Origin: Brachionus koreanus
Taxonomy: Eukaryota > Rotifera > Eurotatoria > Ploima > Brachionidae
Length of the DNA stretch: 64,000 nucleotides
Direction: 5' to 3'
Assembly (NCBI GenBank): GCA_016987375.1
Contig: PJRA01000265.1
Coordinates: forward strand, 85,470-149,469
The notes under the pieces are model-generated. The model was given only the letters and a program-made list of their open reading frames with translations, did no database searches and was not told the DNA's origin. Below are positions 11,845 through 24,345 of the stretch, piece by piece. Position 1 is the first letter of the stretch. Every line of letters begins with the position of its first letter. Position numbers and translations under genes: made by a program.

Positions 11845-13302
11845 CTCGGCATTTAGATTTAAAAAATGAGAATTCTTTGGAAACAAAAAAGAAACTAAAT
11901 CAACAATTAAAGGTGTTCAAGTGTAAGTTTTAGTTGAAAACAAAATGCTATCAAAATAATTTATGTTCATTTTTTTTTGAGTTTTAATGAACGTTAAACT
12001 AAACTAAAATTATGATTTTTTTTTGAATTTTTAATTTTCTAAACAAAATCAAGTTAAACCCAGCTTAATATAGATTAATTGTACGGGCGTATAAAGCAAA
12101 GTCTTTATATTTAATATCAAATATTATAAATAAACAAATTTCCGATTGACATTTTCTCAGCTAGATTTCATCAATACTTAATTTGATTGTTTTTGTTTTG
12201 ATCATACAATAGATCCATATTTAACATTGAATTATTTTTTAAATTTATTAAAACAGAAATTACTAGTTGTTCAACTAGATTAGTTTAAAAAATTCTTTTG
12301 GTTAATTTTTTTTTTTTTTTTGGTAAAAATTTATTTTATAACATGATAAAGTGTATTTTAAAAGTTTATGTAGATTTAAAATTTAATGCAGAGACATTTC
12401 CAAGTATTGTACATTTTTCTACATAAAAAATTTTCAAAAATTTAGCTATAAAAAATCAACTTTTAATAATAATTTGAGCCCGATGATTTCAATTAGATCA
12501 TAAACTTCAATTTGCCAAATTATCCTTATCAAAAATTTTACTTAATTTCTAATTTTGATTTTTCCTTTTTATTATTATTTCTAAATAGATTAGACATTAG
12601 CCTCAAACAGTTAAGAACGATCAAAAAAACTTATCAGTCTTCATTCAAATAGACATAAGTTTAAAATTTAAAAATTTGTAAGCAGTCTCGAATTAAAAAA
12701 GAAACTGAAAAAAGGGTTCTTTATAAAAGCCTAATCTTTGCTAAAAAAAATTTTTCGGTTATAAAGCAAATAAGAAATTTTTAAAAAATATTTAAATTAT
12801 TTAAGTTAAGGCTCCTTAAAAATAACCAAAAAATAATTTGGCTTTATTTCACAATTATTTACAGAAATTTTTATTCTTTTTCAAAAATTTTGCTTAACTC
12901 ACTTCTTTATTCGTATTAATTCATTTAATTAATAATTAATTTAATTTCGAAAATACAAAAAGTCTATTGTTGCTTTGTTATTGTTAACAAAACTTTTTTT
13001 TTGGAATCCTTCAAAATTTTAGTGTCATTTAATATATAAAATATAATTATTTGAAGCACTTAAGATTTTTTAATAACTTAGAACTTAAATATTTAATTTT
13101 TGATTCAAGATTTAGAATTCAAAACCTGAAAGAGTCTATCAAACTATCATTATGAAGAATACAAAAAATCTCATTATTCTTAATAAAATTAAAAAGCAAT
13201 TATGATAAAGATTTTAATAAAAATAAATGTTGCTATTTTTCGAAATAAAAAATTAGAATAATTTTAGAAAAAAAAGTTTTTTAATTTATTATTCTTTCCA
13301 AT
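11845..13302. other. Intergenic, no feature recognised
   Basis: About 1.45 kb of A/T-rich DNA between AKTIP and the CFAP69 3' end. No protein-like frame, hairpin or terminal repeat stood out. It may contain an unrecognised AKTIP 5' exon. Confidence 0.45.
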
Positions 13303-16300
13303 TTATTGATTGTAGATTATTTTTTTCAATCTTCCACCAGTGATTGCTGCGGGTGTACTATCTATAGCAATATATGGACCTGCGAATGCCTTTGAAATAA
13401 AAATTAGTAAAAAATAAATTTTTTTTTCAAAGAGAATTACAGTAACGGCTAAATTTGGAATTTCAAGATTGTGAAGCGTTTCATAAGGTTGTGGATCCCT
13501 TTCTGGTGGACGTGAATCATCAATTGAAGTCACCTGCTTCTCTTTGCAAGCCATTAAAATCTGATATTTTGACACACGTGAGACATAATCTTTCCATTCT
13601 TGTATTTTTTTCTCTTTATAACTGAAGTTGCTTTTAATCTAAAAATATAAAAAATAGAAAAAAAAAATAAAATTTTTAAATCAAATTACTTCAAAATAAA
13701 ATTCTTTCTCTTGCATAAATTCTTGTTGCCTGAAAGTATTAGCTAGTAATTTTTGATTCATATTAACATTTAGAACACGATCGTCAGCAGCTCTTAAAAT
13801 AGTATCCAAAGCTTCTTGATCTGGTGGAATCGGCTGAATGCCATCTAATTGTAATTCGATGTTTATTTCCTTGAATACTTCGCTCAACTTGAAGTCAAGA
13901 TAATTTTCAATAATGCAAAGTGTTAATTGATCTTGATTATTTATTCCAGAAAGATCATTAAAACCTTAAAATGAAAAAAAAAATCTTATTTCTAACTAAT
14001 TACTCAATTTTTATAGTACCTAATTTACAGAAGATTCCATATATTTTTGCTCTCATGTTCTCGGATACTTCAACTATTGATTTACTGGGAAGATGAGATG
14101 GTAGTGCAATTTGAACATCTTCATTGTCAGCCGGAGCCAACGGCTTTAGTGTATCTTAATCAGAAAAATTTAAATTTTTTATAATTAGAAATTCTTATTG
14201 CATACTTAATATAATTCCATTTTCATCTCTTTCAACACCATTGTCTTGTTCTTCATCACGCCAAAGTTCACACAAAAAATGAGCAATTTTTATATTATCT
14301 TTTCCTTCCCATTGAAGCAAATGATTTAAAGTTCTAGGATTATCACTCAAATCAAGTACACAGCCAAGGATCAAATTCTGCATTGATTTAGGACTCACCT
14401 ATAAATTTTTATTTATAAAAATTATATCAAAAATTTCACAAACTTCTAGTATGTCCAAAAGATAGAAAACTCCTTCTTTTTGAATGAAATAATCTTCGTT
14501 TATTATACATCCAACTACTGTTTGCCAAATGCAATCCACAGCGCCGATAATAAGTCGCTGATAACCCAAACCATTCCAAATAGTCTGTGGATTTTTTCTT
14601 AGCAATTCAATTAGAATATCAACACCATCGTTGCCAAATAGTTCCTGGAAATTATTTTTTTTTAAAAATTTAAATTTAGAAAATAAAATACTTTTCTATG
14701 AATGTCATTCTCGCAAATACAAGTCAAAATAAAAAGAATATCGGCTTGAATTTCTACATCAATTTGATCATTTGAAGTATCACTTGAGCTGTACTGTTTT
14801 AAGCAATTTGACAAAATAGATAGAGCATCTTGGTCTGCTAAGTCTTGAATTGCTTGTTCATTACTTGTGGTTACAATACTTCGAATTACTCTCAAGCAAT
14901 ATTTTAATTGAGCCTTTTTGGTACCACGTCCACCTTTTGCATGAAAACTATTTCCATACCCAGTATAGTCATCTAAAAATTAAAAAAAATCAGAATTTCA
15001 AAATTTTAGAATAAATAAAGTATGAATTTTATTTTTTTACTCATTGAATTATTGAATCAAAAAGAAAATTTTAAATTTTAAAAATTTAATTTGGAATTTG
15101 GAAAATTATTTAAGTTTTTTTAAAAAAATTGTAAATTTAAGCAATTGTGAATAAAATGCAAAGAATTTTTTAGTTAAAACCGAGTATAAATTCAATTGGT
15201 AAAACTCCGAAAAAATTGGAGCAAAAACGTAGCAATACCGACAGTCGATAGAGGAAGTTCTGATTTTTGTTGAATGACAGGGGTGATTGGATGTAAGTCT
15301 GGTGAATTTTTTTGAAATAATAGGAAAAGCATTTAAATGATAGTATTTTATTAGTGTAATGTAAAATAATAAATGGGAATGGGTTGCAGTCAAAGACTGT
15401 ATTTATATTTTCGTTATGTTTTTGTTTCAGTGATGCGTTCAAGGCAAGTTGATCCAAAAGATGTAAATGTTTTAAACCAAAATTTAATTCTCATTATTAT
15501 TTAAAATCTAATTGAGTTAATTAATCAATTAATTAAAAATTTTAATTAACCCTAGAAAATCAAAGGATTTTTAAAAATTGAAATTTAAATATTTTTGAAA
15601 GAAATAAAATTTTATAAAATAGCTATTAAAAATTTAACATTTTGCTTTTAATTAATTTTAGGAAAAAATATTTGTCTTAATTTGTCTACATAACTAAATT
15701 TGAAATTTTTATTAATTTTTCATAATAATAAAATTTCCTTTGGTCCATAAAAAATTCTAAACAAAAAATAAGTTGACCTTCTCAATTGTTAGGATAGCTT
15801 AGTATGTTTGTTACACCGTAACGCAAAAAAGTTAAATATTTAAGTGTCTTATAATAACCTTTTGGCTTCTGTTAAAATCAATCTAAATAAGTAATGGCCT
15901 AAATGATTCAAGTTTAAAAATTTTTTTGTAAATTTTCTTTTTTTCAAGAATAATATGAGGTTTTAAATTATTTTATAGATAAAAATAAATTATTAAACTC
16001 AATCTTACCAAAATTTTTGCTACACCATTCCAAAAATGTCAAAAGACGATTACTACCATGACAAGAAAAGTAGTCTCTCATCAGTATAGGTATTATGATA
16101 CAAAGTCCGGACATAGCATGCAATTGTAATTCTTCAAATTGTGAAATTGTCCAATCTCGAATATCTCTGTTTTTTTCGATTGGCTTTATAAATGATAAAA
16201 GGGCTAGTAATATTCCACTCTCTGACAAAAGCTTACAAAAAAACAAATTTAAAGATAAACAGGTTTTAAGCAAATTAATTTACTTGGTATGACATGGGAT

Positions 16301-17864
16301 TTCTTGAAATGGTGAATGCGAAATTGAAGAAAAGTTTTTTTAACTCAAAATCTTCATAGCAAGTACTTAGTTTAAGATTTTTAGTTAGTGGATTATGACT
16401 TTTAACTTTGAAAAAGTTTTAAGCATTTTTTAAGTCTTTAAATTTAAAATAAATACTCTCTGGATAAGTTGCAAATAAAAGTAGCTCTTTGGCAAAACCG
16501 GTTTCGATAAATGGTAGTTGGGGCATTATTTGAGATAATTGAATTGAAATTATTAGTATATCGTTCCGTAGTTGTCGGTCATAATTACTGTATCCTTGCA
16601 GTAATTGACGTAAAAATGCATCACGCAACTGATTAATTGCACCCAAAGAGTTTAATTGCTCAGCAACCAGTACTTTATCTCCGTTTTCAAGCAAATTCCA
16701 TAAAATATCTACACTTCTAAACAAAATTCTAAAAAAAAAAATAATTAAATTTAAACTTTTGGACAATTTAAAATTTGTTTAAAAAAACATAAATTTTTTG
16801 AAAATAATATTATTAACTTTTTTTAATAAGTCTAAAATTAATTTTTTTGAATTTTATTATCATCAAATTTGTATTTATCTAAAAATAAAGAATAAAATAA
16901 TTTACTCATCTGATGACTGATTCATTTTTAGTACAAGACGATTGGCACAGTCTGCATTCAGCATTCGTTGACAATTGTCTGCATCTTTGGACAGTTTTTG
17001 AAGGATTTTAATCATTCTTAATCTTAAGTCAGTATCATCTTCCATTAACGCCAACGACTAAAAAAATTTTATGAAATGTACAAATATTCAAAAATTTACT
17101 CATACTTTAACCAATGTTTCAGCTAAATCGCTTTTTTTAATAATTTTATGGATGAAATTTTTGGATGCTCTTTGAAGATCTGCGTAAACTTTGGGTAAAT
17201 TTTCAAAAGTGATCAAGTTGTACACACAATTACATATTTCCTCGCGAACAGATCGATTAGGTGTTCGAAACAAATAGCCTTTTTTAAATATATGTTTTAA
17301 ATTTAGGAAAATTGATAATTGTTTAAATTTTCTTTACCTATATTGGCTATGCACTCTGTGAGAACTGTTTCATATGCCAATTCATCTGAGGATTTTTCTT
17401 TGATAAAAGGAAATTGAAAAATTTTCAAAAGACTACATATGCATGGTATATAAGTCAAATCAGTTTCGACTTTATCAGCTAAAATATTAACTATTTTTAC
17501 TATTTTTACAACATCACGCACAATCTTTTAAGCATAAAAATTGAAATTTATTTAATAAGAGAATTTCAAAATTACAAATCCAAGTTTATATGTTTGGCAA
17601 ATTTTTTTGATTGAATGAATATGACGTTCGGTTAAATTAGCTGAATGTGGATCAACAAAAAGTTTTATAACTTTTTCCAAATCGAAGGGAATGAGTTTTT
17701 CGCCCTAAAAACAAAATCAGAAATGTCTTTATTTTAATTAAATGAATAACTTCATTAATTGAACCAACTTCTTCATCTTTTATAATATGCTTTACAATTG
17801 GAATTTTTTCATTTGCCAATTTAATTGGTGGTAAATTAGTCTGTTCAGCTTGTAATATCTTCAT
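13303..17864 (-). CDS. CFAP69: CFAP69, cilia- and flagella-associated protein 69 (armadillo-type)
   Basis: Fifteen exons rebuild a complete 2742-nt, 913-aa protein (human 941 aa): 17864-17751, 17704-17576, 17524-17338, 17278-17106, 17057-16906, 16728-16457, 16405-16284, 16231-16009, 14972-14692, 14644-14444, 14398-14206, 14154-14020, 13964-13690, 13638-13441 and 13389-13303. All phases agree. Diagnostic blocks in order are ILWNLLE, YDRQLRNDIL, CYEDFELKKLFFN, RDWTISQFEELQLHAM, GNSFHAKGGRG, LRAKIYGI-type helices and IDSTPAAITGGRL at the C-terminus. CFAP69 sits in the ciliary central apparatus (C1b side) and is needed for sperm-flagellum assembly and in olfactory cilia. The protein is a string of helical ARM-like repeats without enzymatic motifs. 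Intron 8 (14973-16008) is unusually long, over 1 kb. ORFs inside it are not coding. Confidence 0.96.
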
Positions 17865-18819
17865 CTTTTATTTTTCATATATTCATCTGGATACTGTGAG
17901 GAAAAAGTAGAATAAAAATAAGATTGACAAATAGAAGAAGCAATTAACAATTAATAATTATGTTCGCTTTTTCTAAAAATTAAAAATATACTACAAAGAT
18001 GCATTTGGTTGCTTAGTGATGCCTTCACAGAAAAAAATTACCAATCGTCAGTTATTTAAAGCTTGAAATTATTGAAATTTTATGACAAATTAATTTTTTT
18101 TTTTGTTTTATGCGATTTTGTAAATTTCTCCAAAACGCTAGTTTGTTGCTAGTTTTTCAAAAATGTTAAATTAATATTTTAGGAAAAAAAATTAATTTAA
18201 TTTTAAAAGTTTTCAATTTGTAAGATGATTAGCTCAAAAATTTTTTTTAAATCATAAAATGTTTCAGATCTGTGACAAATGACTTATTTTAAAAAAAATG
18301 ATTCTAGAAAAATCCAGTATGACTCTTAGTTAGCTTTAAAAAAATGTTTACTTCAATTAAAAAATATAAATTCGAGTTAAATTTTTTTAGTATTACCAAA
18401 ATGTTCATTATAATGCAAAAGCAGATCATTAATTGATATTAAACTTGAAAGGAATTTCTACTTAAGTCCATCATTTCTTAAGCAACATATATTCAAGCAT
18501 ATAATTGGAATTAGTGCAAATCATCACTACAAGCTAGCATATTAATAATAATTATCAATTATTAATAACCATTAATCAAAAAATTTCAAATTGTATTTAT
18601 AATTAATAAAAATATTTAATTAAAAAATTAACGGAAAATTTTGGTTATCTTTTTTTTTTTGTTAGTATACCAAAAGCAACATTTCAGATTTTATATTATA
18701 ATCCTGGCGGTTAATTGAAAAAATTAGAGGTGATTTTTTTATTTAAATCAAAAGCAGAATGATCAACACGAATGAGTATCATCCATATACGGTATTTCTG
18801 TATTTCTGATATACGGTAT
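17865..18819. other. Intergenic, upstream of CFAP69; no gene seen
   Basis: A/T-rich DNA that presumably holds the CFAP69 promoter at its left end. Near 18785-18825 the 12-mer ATACGGTATTTC occurs twice around a short related spacer, just before the mariner relic. Nothing else was recognised. Confidence 0.45.
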
Positions 18820-20170
18820 TTCATCAAAAAAAATTTTGAGTTTTTTAAAAGTTTGAATATTTTTGATTTTATCATCTTTGTAATTCTCATTATAGTCAAA
18901 TTATGTGTTAAAATAAACAGAAATAAACGCTCTTCAAAATGATTTAATTATCAAAGAGCTTTGAAAATCATGGTCGACAATATATCATAAGAGAAATAAA
19001 TGGTTCAAGCCATCTCAACCAGCTAAGACACAAAAAAGGTGATTTTTTATGTGAAATGGAATCTTCAAGAGTTATACACTTTAAGCATGTTCAAGAAGGT
19101 TGTGCTATAGATACAAAACTTCATTCTAAACAATTGGAAAAAATGTATGCTTCACTTTAACCGAAAGCTATGATTGTTTCTAAAAGATAACGCTAGACCT
19201 AACTATACAGCTAGAAAAACAGAGACAAAAATGCAACAGCTGGAAGGGATTGTAACTTCTTGATCAAGCATATATCTTTTTCGCTCAAAAGCTCATTTTA
19301 TTTCAGGTAAGTATTTTACTAACCAAAAGCTAAAAAAGAGTGTGATGAGTTTATTGGGTTCAAAAGCCGTGAATGGTGTAATGTTTACATTAGTACCCTT
19401 GGGCCCGTCTATCCGATCTCCTCGTTAGACGTTTAGGAGCAGCTATTTATGCTCCATTCTAACTTAAACGCTCAGGGTTTAGTTAGTTAACTAATCCAGT
19501 GATATCGACAAAGATGTCGCTATATCACATCTTCCCCCCGCTTTAATAGCGACTGCTAGGGAACTGTGGACCATTTTGACCACTGCCGGATCACAAATGA
19601 CCGGGACCAGTCATAGACTATTATTTTTCCCAGGTACTAACTGACAATCGCCAGGTAGCCACTGCACGCACTATAAACACTACTGCCACCGAGAAGCACT
19701 TTTATTAGTCTTCTGGGGCTTTTATCCTCGTCGCCAGATGTGAAGTTGTTAAATCAAAAGTGCAGTTAAAGACAAAGCTTTCTCTCTGTTTTCAAAATCT
19801 TTATTTTTTTTGTAAGCTTAAGCCAAAAGAAAAAGACCGAAACCACATTCGGCTCTCGCCTCTCTATTTATATTCTTATTTTATCGAGAGTCATACAACT
19901 CCTCGAACATGCAAAAATAAATAGTACATAAATAAAAATAAGTAAATATCATAAGTAACTTAACGCTCACATACATAATAAATAAATAAAAGATAAATAT
20001 CTGTGGTGAACACCACAAATGGTATAAGAAAGGGATCGAACTAATAACAGATTAATGACTATAGACCAGAGAGCATAATGGTTTATATTTGAATTAGTTA
20101 ACTAATGGTTTTTTTTATTGATAAATTAAAAAAATTTAATAAAAACGCAAAATTTTTTGACTCACTCTAA
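18820..20170 (+). mobile_element. Degenerate mariner (Tc1/mariner) element, copy 1, interrupted by a solo LTR
   Basis: The right end AAAACGCAAAATTTTTTGACT followed by CACTCT is the mariner terminal repeat, identical in core to copy 2 (27400-27420). The left end is eroded (AAAAATTTTGAG near 18835). Inside are stretches homologous to copies 2 and 3, including the relic of the transposase motif QDNARP (near 19184-19200) and the C-terminal stretch around SRAVNGxxxKGIELI (19365 and 20024 onward). Stops and frameshifts abound and a central part is missing. Excluding the inserted LTR the element is about 700 bp. It is non-coding now. Confidence 0.85.
19377..20017. mobile_element. Solo LTR of an LTR retrotransposon, inserted in mariner copy 1
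   Basis: The mariner homology breaks after GAATGG and resumes after 641 bp with AATGGTATAAG. The insert begins TGTAATG, ends CACCACA (TG...CA termini), and is bounded by the 5-bp direct repeat AATGG at 19372-19376 and 20018-20022. These are the marks of LTR-retrotransposon integration. No primer-binding site, polypurine tract or pol sequence follows, so only the LTR remains after LTR-LTR recombination. Its base composition is visibly less A/T-rich than the host DNA. Several AATAAA motifs lie near its right side. The superfamily (Gypsy, Bel-Pao or Copia) cannot be told from the LTR alone. Confidence 0.88.
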
Positions 20171-21250
20171 TAAAGGAATTTCAATCACTAAAAGATTTCT
20201 TCAATTCTAAAATTTATAACCTTAAAAAAGTTATTTCTTTTTTTTTTTTAACATTAAAAGCAAGAATAATGAATATTTCGCATGGTTGAAAGATTTATTA
20301 TTGAATAAGACACATTAGTAAACAGAGCTAATTAAACAGGAATCAAAAAATGACGAATTAGGTATGAAGCAAAAAAGAGATAAGAAGGCTAAAAAGCTTT
20401 TTTGAAACAAAGATTTTACCAAGTTATTGTTGCTTTTGATTAATTCTTATTCTTTTTGATTGAAAAAACTTTTTTTTAGTCATTATATTTAATTCAAGAT
20501 TCAATTGAGTTTAAATAATCGATTATTATCATTTGTAAATAAAAATGTTTTTTGGGAAAATTAATTTTTTATGCTCTATGAACCTTGCTTTAGAAAAAAA
20601 ATTTAAATTAGTCCTAATTAGCTTTGAATTTTTAAAAGAATTTAAACAAACTCCTTAGAGCTTCTAAACATTATTTAAAGTGGTCTAGAAATTTTGAGAG
20701 CAGAGTAAAATCAATATAATTCTTTTAAGTTTAAATTAAAAAGCTAATATTTTGATTTTTAATATTGATTAATAAAAATAGTGTTAAATTAAATATTATT
20801 TATCAAAATCAAATTATGGGGTTTATGAAACTCAATATAAAATTTCTTTAAACTTTTTTAGATTTTTAAAATAAAGAAAATAAACTCTTTGAATAAAAAC
20901 TATTTTATTGCTTGGAGATTTTTGCCAAAAATTATTAAAAGTTAGCAAATAGCCCAATATTAGGAAAACTTTTGGACTAAAATTAAAAAAAAACGAAAAA
21001 CTTTTTCAAATCAAACAAAAAACAAAACAAAATGAGAAATAACTTGCTGAAAAACTAACAAGCAAAATAGCAAAACGAACCAGCCTAGCAACTCACATTT
21101 TATTTACAAAATTAATTTCATAATTTTTTTAAATGCTCTTGGATCGATTAAACAAAAATTTTTACTGAAATGTTTATAAAATATTAAGAAAATAATAATA
21201 ATTAAGAAATAAATTTAACATTTTTGTGTGCTGTACAGATATTTTTTTAA
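20171..21250. other. Intergenic, no feature recognised
   Basis: About 1.1 kb of A/T-rich DNA upstream of the gene at 21251. No credible ORF or repeat. A CTGTACAG sequence lies just before the next start codon and could act as a splice acceptor for a leader exon. Confidence 0.45.
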
Positions 21251-22304
21251 ATGGCGACTAATGAACCCCAAACAAAGTATCCTCTTGATGAAACCCATTC
21301 ACTGAAGCCAAATTATGTCCTGACAGGTGACACAAAAAGAACCGACGCATTAGGAAATATTTATGTACACAAAAATGACCCTAAAAAAGTAAATAAAGGA
21401 ATTTTATTGACAAATGTAAGACACGCACAAGGTGGTTATTTGCCAATTTTAGCGGATAATACATACAATCAGCGAAAGTATGAAAATGGTGAATATTCCT
21501 ACAATGCTCGATTAGACCATGGAACTCGCCCAATGCACCGCACAACTTTCGATTTAAACTATCAGCCCAGAGAAAAAACTTTTACTACAAAGCACAAAAT
21601 TGTATTTTAAAAATATTTAACAAAAAAAATTTATAAATTATTAAAAAAAGGACTACCAAGGATTTAAACTTAGGCCTGAATATTTGCCTACTTTAGGAAA
21701 AAATCAATTTGAGAGTCATTTCGAAATCGGTAACAACAAAGACTTAAACTTGAGTACTCACTATGGATCGGAGTTCTATTTTAAAAATAAAGATAAAGTA
21801 AGATATGTTCCAAAAGACTTTAAATAATCAAATTTACAATAAAGGACTACACTTCAAATTTCGACTTAATGCCGAAATATTCTGTTGGAAAGCAAGTAAA
21901 AAATGGAAAAATTAAATTAAATTTGAAAAAAAATAATTGATTAATAGCTTCTTCAGCTTGAAAAAGAAAATAAAATCAAGGAATACAACAATCGGAAAAC
22001 AACAATTCAAGAGGCACTGGTTATTGAAAAACATGAACCTAATTATTGGACCCAGTATAAAAGGACCCATGACTATTTGGGTCATTTGAGAGGTGATGGT
22101 GTAAAAAAAATTTATCCTCAAAAAGAATCATACAATATACTAACAGGTTACTTAAATTTGGTTTTTTAAAATTATTTTAACTTAAATTAAATAAATATAG
22201 GAGAAGTTAACAGTCATAAAATGAAAAGTAATAATCGAAAAATTTCTGGTGATTTTTTAATGGACTCAGCCAGACAAAATTATGAACAAAAAATTTTATT
22301 TTAA
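21251..22304 (+). CDS. Probable axonemal microtubule-associated protein (TEX45/PPP1R32-like motifs)
   Basis: Five exons (21251-21601, 21651-21797, 21845-21895, 21948-22146, 22201-22304) encode 283 aa. The acceptor of exon 4 may instead be at 21957, removing three residues. The protein is hydrophilic, rich in Tyr, Asn and Lys, and lacks membrane segments or enzymatic motifs. It has imperfect repeats of the form SxFxxGxxxxxxxSxYxxxF, for example SHFEIGNNKDLNLSTHYGSEF and, more loosely, YNARLDHGTRPMHRTTFDL. Such motifs recur in axonemal microtubule inner or stabilising proteins (TEX45/SAXO5, PPP1R32). That assignment is from memory of motif style and not from alignment, so the function is inferred. 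Context with CFAP69 and RNF32 nearby is compatible with a ciliary role. Confidence 0.7.
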
Positions 22305-22492
22305 CGTTAATGTAAATTTTTTTAATTGAGGAAATGACTTCGATATTTTTTTTTGCTCCCTCAAATAACACACCTAATGATAAAAAATCAATAAATAAAA
22401 TCTAGATAAAAGTATCAAAAAATTTTTTTTTATTGAATTATTTGAAACTTAAATTTTAAATTAAATTTTTCCAAATTTTACTGAATAATTCA

Positions 22493-22820
22493 ATGGGGGA
22501 AAATGGTTTTCCTATTTGGACAATATCTCTTATTATTTTTACAATTTTTTCAATAATAACAGTTATAATAATTATTGTGTATACTTGGAAAAAAGGAAAG
22601 AAAAAAATATGCAATTGTAAGCTGTTAAAATAAAAATTTGCGTTATTTTTCATCATAAGATTTTTTAGTATGTCATTCTAGAAATAATGAATTACAAGCT
22701 TCAAATCAAAATAATGGAGAAAACTGTTTTAGAATTTCTGACCGACAATGTTTTTCAAATGATGATTTACCATCTTATGAAACAATCATCCAAAAGGAAT
22801 CAAAGATGAATTCTTGTTGA
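22493..22820 (+). CDS. Small single-pass membrane protein with LPSY tail motif (unknown)
   Basis: Two exons (22493-22616 and 22669-22820; 276 nt, 91 aa) join in phase through a GTAAGC donor and TTTTTTAG acceptor. The product has an 8-9 residue N-terminus (MGENGFPIW), one hydrophobic helix of about 23 residues rich in Ile, a basic stop-transfer cluster (KKGKKK) and a 45-residue cytoplasmic tail. The tail contains DDLPSYETI, an LPxY motif of the type bound by NEDD4-family WW domains, and several Cys residues including one at the C-terminus. Topology predicts N-out/C-in. No family was recognised. A poly(A) signal follows at the right distance, supporting a real transcript. Confidence 0.6.
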
Positions 22821-22842
22821 ATTATGATAATAAACAATTTTA

Positions 22843-22848
22843 AATAAA
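22843..22848 (+). terminator. Poly(A) signal AATAAA of the small membrane protein gene
   Basis: AATAAA lies 23 bp past the stop codon at 22820. Confidence 0.5.
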
Positions 22849-24345
22849 ACTTCAAAAATTTTAATTTTTTTTTTAAATCAAATGCTTTAATAAAAAAATG
22901 AACTCTAAAATCTAAATTTTTAAGAAGTGACCAGGGTACTATTAGCTTGGAAAGAACTCATGTGATTGTTTAACGTGAGAACAAAGCACAATGTTTACTC
23001 CATATCCATAAAATCAATAAAACTAAAAAATAAATTTTAAATTGCCGGAAATTCAAGTTTTAGAATTGTTATAAAAGAGGAAAAAAAAACTGTGAAATAG
23101 TTTTAAAGTATTGGATAGAAAACTTTTTTAAGTAAAGCGAATCAAAATACAAAAATAAATTATCAATCAAAATTAATTTCGTATTAAAATTTTTAATTTT
23201 GAAAATCTACTCTTTGATGTCTTATAACTACAATTTATTTTAGTATTTAATTTCTAGGTTAAAAAAAGACAAAAATGATAAAATCTTATTTATTTGTACT
23301 TAAATTAAATTTTAAAAAAGCTCGTTGTTTTTCTAAAAATCTTTAGCTAATTCTGTAAGGCTGTTAATTCTTTTTTCAATCTAAATTTCTGATTGCATCA
23401 CTAATACAACAAATATTGAGAATTATTTTAAAAATATTATTACTTTTAAATTTTCTCAATTGTATGTTCATTTTTTATTAATTAAAAAAAAAAGAGATTA
23501 AAATCCAAACTAAAAATGTTATTTATAAAAATCAAAAATTGAATCAAATAAAATAAATTAAGAAAAACTAATATGATTAGTTTTGTTATCAAGAATGCGA
23601 GCTTAAATAGAACTTTAAAATTTGATAGCTTATTTACATGATACTTGTGTAAATAAAATCATTAAGTAAACTTAGTAATGAAATTAAAAATGCATGTGAT
23701 CCAAAAATTAACATGCCATCTTGTAATCTTGTACTTTCATAGTTGCAAATATGCAGTCTCTGCAAATGCACCACAGCCAAATTTATTATTATTTTAATTA
23801 TACTAAATTCTAAATAATGCAACTAAGAATGTTGCATTTACATTTTAATTTTTTTTAGAAAATTAAAAGATTTTTTAACATTTTGTTAAATTTAACAAAA
23901 CCAATTTTTTTAATTAACTTTATTACTTAGTAAAATTGTGACAAAAATGTTTTAAAAGAGAATTATAGCATCAAATCTAAAAATCAATGCTAAAAAGTAA
24001 ATTTAAGCTGTACTTTATTGAAATAGTTTGATTCATTTTAGTTTAGTTTAAAGCATTAGATTTAAATTTCATTTTTAAAATTTGATCAACAAACCGCCTA
24101 TTATCCTTTTAAGAATAAAATCGGACAAAATATTATTATTACTTTTTATTCATTATTTATTAAAAAAAAAATCTTTTAAAGTGTAAACAATAAAAGAATA
24201 ATAAAAATTAATTATTTAAATAATTGATTATTTTAATTGTTTTATTTTTTTTTAAATAAATATTTTTAAATAAATTAGAATTAACTATTTTAGCTTAAAT
24301 ATAAATTTTTTAAGCTATTTTTTTTCTCTATTCTTTTTGCAATTC
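22849..24345. other. Intergenic, no supported gene
   Basis: About 1.5 kb of A/T-rich DNA between the small membrane protein gene and the 3' end of MHC-A. A 62-codon minus-strand frame at 23634-23822 has mixed composition but no splice context, homology or start support and is not called. Confidence 0.45.

Noticed and set aside
15106..15457. Two overlapping 95-codon minus-strand frames
   Set aside because: They lie inside CFAP69 intron 8. Exons 8 and 9 join in phase without them and the protein matches the family across that junction.
23634..23822. 62-codon minus-strand frame between the small membrane protein gene and MHC-A
   Set aside because: No domain, no splice partners and no regulatory context. 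A frame of this length is expected by chance.
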